NCBI GenBank assembly: GCA_025617375.2
Contig: JAMYGW020000006.1
Span: 1,617,001-1,681,000 of the forward strand
Direction: 5' to 3'
DNA length: 64,000 nt
Origin: Acarospora socialis
Taxonomy: Eukaryota; Ascomycota; Lecanoromycetes; Acarosporales; Acarosporaceae
A program made the position numbers and the translations under genes. This document shows positions 55,142-64,000 of the stretch, one piece after another; position 1 is the first letter of the stretch, and every line of letters starts with the position of its first letter. The notes under the pieces were generated by a model. The model did no database searches and was not told the origin of the DNA. It saw only the letters and a list, made by a program, of their open reading frames with translations.

Positions 55142-55824
55142 TTAAGCACGCGCAGTCTCAGGACGACGATACTCCCTATACCAGTCGTTCGAGTCCCGCA
55201 AAAGGACATAGAAATCCACCATGACACACTGATAACCGACCTTCATCCATCCCACATCTTGCGGCTCTGAACCTTTAACCGGCTCCGTTCCCTCCCCCAT
55301 CAGATCTGATGTATCTGGCTCCCAGTACCTCGATACAAGGTTGACGAAGCCAGGGCCTCTCGCCTCTGACTGCGGAGGTGCCCGTGCATGGTGTACAACA
55401 CTCTCCAGTGCTTCCGCATCAACATGGATGCAGTATCTATAGCGCTGGGACTCCGCTGCATTCGTACTTTGCTCAGCTCCGGCGCAGTCGCTGTCCACTT
55501 CTTGAATTGTTCCCGCACAGCAGATTTGCTGGCACCGTCGAGGCTGTCTCTATCCTCGAAAACGGTGATGTCGAGGCTGTCCAACATGTCTAGGCCGTTG
55601 TAGGATTTCAGCGCGCTTTGAATCTGGTAGCGCAGACGGGTCATGAATTCTAACCAGTCCGCGTCGCTTTCGTAGGTACAGCGGTAGATCACTAAACCCC
55701 ATGTTCGATGATTGTCTTGTTGGAGACCTCGCTCGATTTCGTCGGCGTTGTCGAGACGGGTGTCGTGTTCGGGTGTGCGTTGAGGCATATGGCGTTGCAA
55801 CTTGCGACATTTGTGCGTTGTCAT
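55142..55824 (-). pseudogene. Fungal conserved hypothetical gene with a frame break
   Basis: Belongs to a widespread anonymous family of filamentous fungi. The first half (from ATG 55824) reads RTWGLVIYRCTYESDADWLEFM, DMLDSLDITVFEDRDSLDGAS and VREQFKKWTATAPELS. The second half continues in another frame: SQRYRYCIHVDAEALESVV, GPGFVNLVSRYWEPDTSD, DVGWMKVGYQCVMVDFYVLL and WYREYRRPE. The frames switch between about 55440 and 55480. A 1-nt loss or 2-nt gain explains the offset; no intron of plausible size with correct ends fits there. Together the halves give a family-length protein of about 225 residues. The alternative is a base-calling error. Confidence 0.7.
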
Positions 55825-57324
55825 GCAGTGAGTATGTCAAGTCTTTCACAAATTCTCCTCAGGGAGCAAACATGACAGACTAAGAATCTGATAAATAAGA
55901 CGGGTTTCTGGAGGGACAACGCTCCAGAATCCTACAGGGTGTTTCATCAACCCTGCACTTTGATTTTGCTATGGGAAGCCAGGCACTGACTGCGGTCCTG
56001 CTGTGGCCGATGTACCCTTGTGCCTAGTGCTGAGGAAATCCTCCCTGTGCATTTCAAGCTCCAACTCACAACAAGGTCAGCCCCATGCTTAGAATCCGCC
56101 TCCTGATATGGAGTCACGAGTGTATGGAATGGGAGGAGAGCTGTGGTAGTGGCGGTTGTGCTTGTGTACACAAGAGGACTGCATGATGTAAATCCAAATG
56201 GCTGGGTCTTCACAAGGCCAAGTCTCCCATCTCAAGTAAGCATTTCTTTCTCGAAGCAAAAGGACCTGTAAAGGCAAGTTTAATCCACAAGAGTGCTAAT
56301 GAGTACATCAACTGTTCTTTCCGTTTCCTTGATTGTAGTGATTGACCCTCAAAGTGATCCATATCGGCACGGCCTATCCTAGATGGGCGGTGAAACCTGA
56401 GGCCATGCCACACAAAATCGAACACAACACCGCAAAGATTATGATTGTGCCCCAATAGCATAGGAATTAATACACAATCTTTTTGCACAAATACTGGATC
56501 ACATAAAGTGTCATATTGAACATCTCATTTGAAAATCAACAGCAGCTTATGTCTGTAAATTTGGCGTTGTGGAAGTGTTTTAATGCATAGTCCTTCTTTG
56601 TGTGTGCCAGGACATCTGACAAGGACCCTCGACCCTACCTAATCACAGCTAACACCTTGGTTTCCCCTGAACCTCCCGACCGCAATAGAACCGGAAGTCA
56701 TGGCCTCATAGCTTTGTACAGACGCTCGTGCTTTCTCTAGTTATGTCCTTTCTGAGCGGTTTATTCATTTCGGCAAGCAGCCTTATGGGCCTGCACCAAA
56801 ATCCTTAGTGAGTATCAACTGGCCATAGGCAGTCATACGTCGTCTGTTTCTTCAAGACCATTTACGTAGCTTTTGCTCTCCAATGGTGAATATTCCGTGA
56901 CGAGGATAATCAGTTAGGGAGATCTTTGATATTGTACCTTTTAATCTCAGATGATCTCAAAGAAGCGCTCACCGAGCTGACAGCATAATGCTATGAGATA
57001 GGAAACAGATCGCTACTCAATTAGGGTTGTTGACATGCCTTAGTTGGAGCACTGGCTTCTGACTTTCAGACAACACACCCGAATCTGAGATCATTCAAGT
57101 GCAGATCATATGGTTACGGAGATGATATTTGAACCTTGTACAATCAAGCACTGGGGGAAAGAACCGGGTTGAACTAGTAGACGGATTACTACTAGAAAAA
57201 CTCATGTGGCCCCCTACGCGGCTAAAGAAAAGCCTTAAGCTGTCGCATTGGAGTATGGGCATTGACAATCATCAGTCAAGGCAATGGTACAGAGACTGAG
57301 AGTTCGGTGCATCATGCCCTGCAG
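55825..57324. other. 1.5-kb intergenic stretch, no gene recognised
   Basis: Only short unsupported frames (55947-56213, 56210-56488). No repeats or RNA genes recognised by eye. Confidence 0.45.
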
Positions 57325-59049
57325 TCATACCAAGCACTGGTCTAGTTGTTTAACGACCTTGTCAAAGAACTCCAGTTCCAGATCCTCCGAGCTCCATTCA
57401 CAACCTAGGCAAATCTTAACAGCTTCGCTATAGACGGAGCCCATCCAATGAGCTAAGTCTCCACTCGTGGCGAGCTCGAATAACTTCTTCGAATTTTCAG
57501 CAGCTGTACGCCGCGAACTGACGAGCTTCCCGAGCGGCTTCCAATAAGCGATCTCCATCAGCACAACTCCTAGGCTATACACATCATACTTCTTCTGAAA
57601 TCTGGCCCGATTTTCTCCAAGAATGTCGGGATGGTGGTGATGGGTTTTGACCAGATCATTGTACACGGGTTCTGTTCCGGTAACATTTATACTCAAACGA
57701 GAATACCCGTGGCCCACAAGGTAGGGTTCTTCAACCAGCTTGGAGATCGATAGGGCAGAGCCGCGGTTGCCCTCTCCAAGGACCAGGATATTCTGGCTTC
57801 GGATACCCTTGTGGAGCCAGCCGGTGCTATGGAGGTGGAGAAGAGATGTTGCAAGACGCTTCGCAAGTATGAAGCGAGAAGTTTGAGATGGCCGATAGCG
57901 CTCACGATTCTCGTCCGAAAGCACATCATGGAGAGACTCGGGGACACAATCCCGGTCAGGTGATGATGGCAAGGGCCTAGGCAAATTGTACACGAATGCA
58001 AAGCGAGCAGGGCTCTCCAAGAGTAGAAACCCGGAGCAGCTTAAGGACCGAAATTCCGGCGGTTTGGGGCTGTCCGTATGAAGAAGCTTGCTAACGTGCT
58101 GCAAGCGCTGCAAAATCCTTGTGTCGACGACGCGAACGCCTCCACTCTCAAGATCTCTCCACTCAACGAGTACCTGTTTCGACTCGTATAACCCAAGAGA
58201 GCGAGGGGCTAAGTTATCCTCTATATATACTTTCTGCTTAGGGATCTGGAGTGAAGCAATCTCGGTGCCAGGCCACTGATCCGGAGTGCGATTGTCAAAT
58301 CGCTCAGCAAATTCAAGCTCCAATCTCAACCGCAAGACCTTATGACTTGCTGGAAGCGCCAACTGATTGTACTGATCTTTAGCCGCGCCTTCAAGGATCT
58401 GAAGCCTGAGCAAGTCGTTTGTCTTCATGCTTTCTAGACAAAGAACCTGGAAATCTTGGTGAAATTGGCGTCTGGAGGTGCTGTTGAGTATACTCTCGAG
58501 ACTGTTGTTGAAACCGCGAAGGGTGGAGATCAGAGACGCGAATGTGTCTTTATCAGTAAAAACCCATCGGATCTTTCTGAGCAGGGAATTCCCTCGCTGC
58601 AGCGAAGGAGCAAATGCCGACTGTCGCTTATACTCTTTGACGAACTGTTCGCGCATGCTTTGCAAGCCGTCAATGTATTCCACTCTTGCGGTTCCGACGA
58701 GCGACGTGGCATTTCCGCTCGATTCCTGGTCTTCCACAATGATGCCGTACCGATCTCTGAGTACCTTGGTACTAGAGAAGATGTCCGAGATCTGAACGAG
58801 TATCTGGACGACGGTTGCGGCATGTTCAAGGCCAATCTTGAGCTCATTGCCACTGTTTGCCTGCGGTAGGAGACCGACGGTGCGACCCCATGTAATGAAA
58901 CGAGCTTCTTCAATCTCTAGTTGACACAGAAGTCTGGTAGCATCCTTTCCTAGGCTCTTCGCTGTCCTTATTGCAGTATAGCCTTGCACGCAGACATTAA
59001 AGAGCGATATGAGCGATGCGGCGCTGAACGCGAAACTAGCGAAATCCAT
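57325..59049 (-). CDS. HeLo-domain protein fused to a pseudokinase domain
   Basis: 574 residues in one exon. Residues 1 to about 210 form a HeLo domain (prion-inhibition and propagation type, as in HET-S): ASLISLFNVCVQGYTAI, KSLGKDATRLLCQLEIEEAR and TWGRTVGLL. HeLo domains can insert into membranes and kill the cell (family knowledge). Residues about 290-570 have a kinase-like fold with the catalytic parts lost. The beta-3 strand reads QVLVEWRDL without Lys. The HRD loop reads WLHKGIRSQNILVL (about 411-424), so Asp is missing. DFG is replaced by EPYLVGHGYSR (441-451). The F-helix YDVYSLGVVLMEI (488-500) is kept. So it is a pseudokinase. The order HeLo-pseudokinase parallels animal MLKL. Fungal proteins of this type exist; their partners are little known. 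Confidence 0.85.
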   Translation of the reverse strand: MDFASFAFSAASLISLFNVCVQGYTAIRTAKSLGKDATRLLCQLEIEEARFITWGRTVGLLPQANSGNELKIGLEHAATVVQILVQISDIFSSTKVLRDRYGIIVEDQESSGNATSLVGTARVEYIDGLQSMREQFVKEYKRQSAFAPSLQRGNSLLRKIRWVFTDKDTFASLISTLRGFNNSLESILNSTSRRQFHQDFQVLCLESMKTNDLLRLQILEGAAKDQYNQLALPASHKVLRLRLELEFAERFDNRTPDQWPGTEIASLQIPKQKVYIEDNLAPRSLGLYESKQVLVEWRDLESGGVRVVDTRILQRLQHVSKLLHTDSPKPPEFRSLSCSGFLLLESPARFAFVYNLPRPLPSSPDRDCVPESLHDVLSDENRERYRPSQTSRFILAKRLATSLLHLHSTGWLHKGIRSQNILVLGEGNRGSALSISKLVEEPYLVGHGYSRLSINVTGTEPVYNDLVKTHHHHPDILGENRARFQKKYDVYSLGVVLMEIAYWKPLGKLVSSRRTAAENSKKLFELATSGDLAHWMGSVYSEAVKICLGCEWSSEDLELEFFDKVVKQLDQCLV

Positions 59050-60165
59050 CTTGCTCGAGGGTGCCCAGGATTAAAGCTGTGACCCAACGGCAGGTGGATT
59101 TCTGCAGTCGGCCCAGACATACTGTACATATAGCATGATAAGCCGTCAGCCCTGATCAGGGTTGGACAAGGCGAAAGCCTTGAGGCTGAAGCTCAAGGCC
59201 TCCCTGTCCGCAGCCTTAAGCAGAATCCCTGCTCTAAAGCTGCCTTAGTGGCGGAGCTGGCTACACAAGCCTCAGGCCTGTCGGGAGCTGTCGTCAACAC
59301 CACTGGCACTTTGGCAAAGTATCATTCCACCATGTACATAATCGTAAAGGATAAAAGACTTCGGTATACATGCGCCTGCATAAAAGACTCGGATAGACAA
59401 CAGCCCGTAGAAAAGACTCAGATAAACAAAACACCAAGTTTTCACACAAAAAAGGTGCGCCGATGTGGTCAGTCAGTTAGGGTGGTTAGGCTGTCAGGGT
59501 CAGTAAAAGTATTTTCTTAGGGTGTTTTCAGATAGTGAGATGTCGGCAACAGTGAGGTTTGTCAATGGGGGTACTCCGTATGTGATCATGAAGTCTTTTC
59601 TACGGGTCGATGTCTATCCGGGTCTTTTATGCAGGCACATGGTATACTAAAGTCTTTTACCCTACCTAAGGTATTGTTAATTCGCTGAGCCCGAGGCCGA
59701 GGGGCTAGGTGACAGAGAAGGTAGCAGACTCTCCGGTAGCGAGAACGACACCTCAAAACCTCGTCTCTTTTGCGCACTACGAGATACGTCTGAGTTGTGG
59801 CTTAGGTACCTGGGAAGCGAATTAGGACTGAACTTAGAGCATTTTGGGTTCTGGCCAGCAGCATGTCGAGCTAGATTACAGCTTGGTCAATGAGTTTCGC
59901 CGCTACGAGATGGCGAAAGCCACAGAGCTGCAGCCTGCTCGAATCAGGCCATGCTTCAATAACCTACGGCTGAACATGCCGAACACTAATTCAGCTGCTT
60001 GGAAGGCTCGAGACTCAAGAAGAGAGCAGATATATACTTGAAGAACCAACCGCACGTGTCCAGCTAGCTTTGGCGACTTCCTCAGTCGGTTTTCCCTTTT
60101 GACTGATTATCGAAGTCATTCATTTCTGGGCCTTATGTAAGGTCGTGGCGGGTAACGCGGACAAC
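59050..60165. promoter_or_regulatory. Divergent region between the HeLo and kinase genes
   Basis: 1.1 kb shared upstream region. Near 59170-59203 there is a short palindromic block (CCTTGAG...CTCAAGG). The main feature is the long inverted repeat at 59349-59661. No gene recognised. Confidence 0.5.
59349..59661. repeat. Imperfect inverted repeat, arms 59349-59418 and 59592-59661
   Basis: Two arms of about 70 bp, separated by 173 bp. By eye, 45 of 50 positions match in the ungapped part (59369-59418 against the complement of 59592-59641). Each arm holds three spaced copies of (A/G/T)AAAAGAC. The shared core includes GCCTGCATAAAAGAC. It could be a MITE-like remnant, paired regulatory sites, or a hairpin in RNA. 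Confidence 0.8.
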
Positions 60166-63100
60166 ATGAGCAATGAGTCCGGTTGTGCGAGTATACGACA
60201 CACCAGGAGCGTTAGGAACGATTCTGTTTATACTGATGGGAGCATCCCTTCGTTAGACGAAGAATATAAGGATCCGTCATGGCATGACTTCGTGCTCCTG
60301 GCTTCAAGAGTCCGTGCCACTGGAGATGTACACTACGCCGGCCATCGGGTCAATACTATGCTCAACACGGGCTCGTTCAATATCGGCAAAGGCACTTCCT
60401 TCGTGGTTCGCGGATTACCTTCAGATTGCCCCAGCTCAGATGCTTCGGTCGTCGCAATCAAGATCCCAGTTGCGTCACTCAACAAGGACAGAAACAGCAA
60501 GCTTTTCGCAGACCAACTTCGAGCTGCGTGTCTCGAACTCCGCATTCTCTCTCACCCGCCTCTCCGTAGCCATCGAAACGTTACTGAACTTCTTGGGATT
60601 GCGTGGGTGCGTGACCTGTCCTCATTTCATAATCTCGAGGATGAGAGTTTCGATGCGTGGCCCGTATTGGTGCTCGAGCATTCAATCAACGGGTCACTTG
60701 CGGACATGTGGGACAAGTTTGGAATGAGTGACGACGCAGATGCCGTAACACCACTCAATAACAGAGTGAAGCTCAGCCTGTGTCTCGATGTGGCTAGAGG
60801 GCTTAAGGCTCTCCATGACTGCGACATTGTACATGGCGACATGAAATGCGACAACATCCTTCTTTTTGGGGATGCACCAAACTATACGGCTAAGCTAGCT
60901 GATTTCGGGCACTCTGTCACAGAACTGGAAGAACATTCCGGATTACGAGCTAACACGCCGCCATGGAACGCCCCCGAAGATAATGGCGATCTGAATTTCG
61001 TTGGTCTGAAGGCAGCGGACATATACAGCCTTGGCTTCATACTCTGGATGATCCTAGCGGATGGCCAACATCCGTTTATCGATCCGGAAACTGAATCTAT
61101 GCTTGATGATGCAGCCATCGAGACACTCAAGCAGGAGTCTGAGCTTTGGGACGTGGCTCATAAGAGGCTAGCCGAGAAGATTAACTTCTTCGAGTGGATC
61201 ATACTATCAAAGCCTGTGCATGCGATACTGTTCAGCTCACTTCACACGAATCCCCTTTTCAGATCCTTAAGAAATGTCGTCAACTGCCTGGGTGATCTGG
61301 CTGACTTGTAAGTGGTGTCAAGCCTATGTGAGACTAATTTGTACGTCTGACCAGTTCCATTTATAGTGACCTCGAAGAACTGTAAGTATCCGCCCTGAAC
61401 CGGCATGACACCGTGATCTGATCGTGTAACGGTAGAGTAAAGCGGATGCTCGAGAACCTTACTGTGCTACCGGACGGTCGGGTAGGGATTGACATCCGTG
61501 CGGCCCTGGCAAAAGATGAACAAGTGGACACTATGCCAGCTGAGTTACTAGGAGACGCAGCGGAGCCGGAGCCAAGTGTCGGTCCGGAAAGTGAGCTCAG
61601 GCGCCTCTCAGGATTCGGGGCACGGTGTTTGGAAAGGAGATCGAGACTGAAGAGGATGAACAGGAGATCGTTCACTTCCAAAAGGAGATTGAGGCTCGCA
61701 AGACAGGATTCCCTTACCCAGTCCAAAATGATGATTCCGAGGTTCACATTCCGAAAATGATGGTATACACATACCCTGAGACTACTCCAGAAGAAGCCAG
61801 AGCCACAAGGCTTGCGCGTTGATCGAACGGGGAGTTTCCAGCAAAGGACCGAAAAACGGTAACCCTACCGCAACCCGAGTTCCATTTTTCGGGCGAGACA
61901 TACTCGCTGTATCCTTTTGAGAGGAAGGCGAACAAGGTGTTTCGCGTCGAGGGGATCAGTCCGTTCGATCCAGCCATTGTCAGTTTAACTACTCGGATAC
62001 AGTGAGTGGCTGACGATGATGCTCAAAGTATCTGAAAAACTCACAGAAGAATAGGAAGGAGCATCCTGGTGCTTCTGTGCACTTTGAAACAAACAGCCTC
62101 GAACTACCAGACAGTCAAATGGCTCTTGATCGTACAGGTCGTTCCAGGGTTAAGATCACCGCAGTTGTCGATTGCGCCACAGAAGTCTTGCGGTTGCTGT
62201 AAGATTCCTACCTCCGTCCTCCGGATATTTAGTAGTTAACTCGCTCTTAGAGCTCGGAACGGCGGCTACGTAGATGAAGACCAGAGAGACGCCTTCAACA
62301 ACGCCGACGTCTTACCGCATACCGAGTACTTATCGCCAAACCTTAGTAGCACAACAGAGTACGCAAACTTCTTGCGCGCGTTGGAAAGTCCAACTTTAAG
62401 ATCAGGCGATTCTTGACCGATAGCCTTATCCGCGCGCATGTTGGCGCCTCACAGCAAGAACAAAGGAAGATTGCCAGGACCCTGTTCCTTTACTTTCTGG
62501 AGGTCGATCACAACCCGGATGAAGCTCTCAAATGGCTGCTGTCCTCAGCAGAGTCTGGAGACACTATCGCCCAGCCAATCATCTACCGGATGTACACAGC
62601 GCTGGAAACTGCTATCCCTGACCGAGTTCCAGTCACTGAGTGGCTTTGGCAAGGGGCCTTACGCGGTTCTCCTGTAGCGCTCGAAGACCTGAAGATCCTA
62701 GACCCTGCGCGGTATGTTGATGCCAAGCGGACACTCAATCGTAAGTATGGAGGAATCGGGATTGATATCCTTCAAGGCTTTGAGGCAACAGTACTTGGCT
62801 TGGCAGCCGAAGTCATTCGTGTCGCAGAAATACAGAAAATGGGCCAATACGACGGACCTGGGAACCCTAACGCTCATCTTGACTGGGCTAGAGAGGTCAT
62901 GGAGGGCTTGGGAATGCTCCACGACCATACATCGAACCCTGGGCTTGGCACCTGCTGGGAACCTGAATGGGAATGCCAGCCAGATGAACTCAAGAAACCT
63001 TGGAGGAACTACTCCGAAGACCCGGAAGCTGCTCTGAGGGATACCTTTCGGATTGAGCATGATATGATTTACTACGTCAGCGCGATCGGAGATACAGTTC

Positions 63101-64000
63101 TGCATTACGCGGCTTCGCGAGGTTTCCTCAAGCTCTTGGAATTCCTGTGCATTACCTACGAGCTACCACTCACAGTTATGAACATATGTGCTGAGACCCC
63201 ACTGCTGCAAGCCTGCCGCGCTGGACATGGTAAGATCGTCAACTTCCTCCTTGATCAAGGCGCTAGGCCGGATTTCGCATCACGACGTGGGGAGAGTGCC
63301 ATTCACTGGATCTTCAATATCGAGCCGGAGCTTATGCGGAGCCTTTCCCAGCGACTCATGTCGAGTGGTCAATCACCTGGTGACGTAGCATCGTACCCCA
63401 ACGAACTCCATCTTGCATCCGGCACAGAAATCCAGGTAAGTTTAATTGAATACCTATCACAACATTCCTCGTGCTAACGCACAGAAGGTGGGTGCCCATG
63501 TTGAAGCTAGCTCCGCTTTATGCTGGTCTATTCTGCGCGGAGATGACTCCGTTCTTGCCTGTGTTCTTGGCGAAGATTATGGTAAAACGCCTGAGGAAAA
63601 TAAGTCTATCTGGTCTGCCATCGACTGCGCTTCCCGTTATTGCCAGCCACGATGCTTAGCTGTGTTGCTACATGCAGCGAGACGATACGATGGCGACGAC
63701 CTTGACTCTAATAAGCTTTACGACGGTGTGCGCTCGGCCGTGACTGGCCAGACATTTGACGGGTTATTGTCCCGCATGTTACGCCATGGCAAGAACTGGA
63801 TCAAGGCTTTTGAGCAGACGATATCATTACTGAGAGAAGCCGGAGCATATCCATGCTCGGGTCAGGATGGCCCCAAAGATGGCCTCGAATCTGTCATGGT
63901 TCTGGCCATGACAACCGCTCCTCCAGACATGGTGGGGAGTCTGCTGAAAACTGGTTGGGACCAAGAATTGGCCATACCTGGACCCCAACGTCAGCCTCCG
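60166..64000 (+). CDS. Protein kinase with Sel1-like and ankyrin-type repeats, 3' end beyond window
   Basis: Proposed model: join(60166..61307,61367..61381,61436..61590,61653..61762,61847..62001,62055..62198,62251..62358,62406..63435,63485..>64000), 1125 codons so far, all phases consistent. The kinase domain (about 60-340) keeps the catalytic residues: Lys in VVAIKIPV (about K99), Glu in ACLELRIL, IVHGDMKCDN (about D225), LADFG (about D246) and WNAPED. Later exons encode GFPYPVQNDDSE, QPEFHFSGETYSLYPFERKA and DRTGRSRVKITAVVD. A Sel1-like segment (DEALKWLLSSAESGDTIA) and ankyrin-type repeats (GDTVLHYAASRGFLKLLEFL, ETPLLQACRAGHGKIVNFLL) follow. Introns 3, 4 and 7 are inferred to explain two frame changes and the in-frame TGA 61820-61822; without them the gene would be broken. 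Divergent from the HeLo-pseudokinase gene. Confidence 0.65.

Noticed and set aside
61446-61760. Basic C-terminal tail read from the first frame (RRSRLKRMNRRSFTSKRRL)
   Set aside because: The other frame over the same bases encodes acidic, protein-like sequence ending PYPVQNDDSE; the basic reading is an out-of-frame product.
1-64000. CRISPR arrays, rRNA, tRNA genes, insertion sequences
   Set aside because: None seen by eye. The window is eukaryotic, so CRISPR is not expected; tRNAs cannot be fully excluded without a covariance-model scan.

Overview
The window is nuclear DNA from a filamentous ascomycete (Pezizomycotina). Genes are on both strands, introns are mostly 46 to 120 bp with GT-AG ends and CTNAC-like branch points, and the gene set (STE2-type receptor, WSC proteins, F-box protein, CsbD-like protein, HeLo domain protein, FHA-BRCT protein) is typical of that group. 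I cannot fix the class or genus from sequence alone. Many proteins are split by introns. I rebuilt exon structures by eye from reading frame, splice signals and family knowledge; none has been tested against transcripts.

Layout. 1-5.3 kb: 3' end of an unidentified gene, a thiol peroxidase (GPx/Hyr1 type), a small secreted protein and the EFM7/NNT1 methyltransferase. 6.3-10.4 kb: indoleamine 2,3-dioxygenase (BNA2 type) and the alpha-pheromone receptor STE2. 11-15 kb: two small unidentified proteins, a pyrimidine-rich satellite and long gene-free DNA. 15.8-17.9 kb: an F-box protein, then about 3.3 kb without a recognisable gene. 21-27.6 kb: RVS167 (BAR-SH3), mitochondrial cysteine desulfurase NFS1 and the ESCRT-I subunit VPS23. 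28.5-36.4 kb: CsbD-like stress protein, medium-chain oxidoreductase, a DUF3632-like protein and an FHA plus tandem BRCT protein resembling Mdb1/MDC1. After 3 kb without genes, 39.4-41.5 kb holds a secreted DUF1996-WSC-WSC protein. 42.7-54.7 kb is dense housekeeping: ERV41, a golgin-like coiled-coil protein, an unidentified small protein, MAF1, APS1, the GCL regulatory subunit, BUD32 and NOP16. 55 kb holds a frameshifted fungal hypothetical gene.

The right end (57.3-64 kb) is the most interesting part. A HeLo-domain protein fused to a catalytically degenerate kinase domain lies head-to-head with a gene that encodes an apparently active protein kinase followed by Sel1-like and ankyrin-type repeats and runs off the window. 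The first has the same domain order as the animal necroptosis executioner MLKL, and the second could be its upstream kinase. A roughly 70-bp inverted repeat lies between them. The functional pairing is inference.

Housekeeping genes for different processes (endocytosis, vesicle coats, tRNA modification, Pol III repression, redox and NAD metabolism) lie next to each other with no operon logic. Close divergent pairs (APS1/GCL subunit; golgin-like/unknown; HeLo/kinase) may share promoters.
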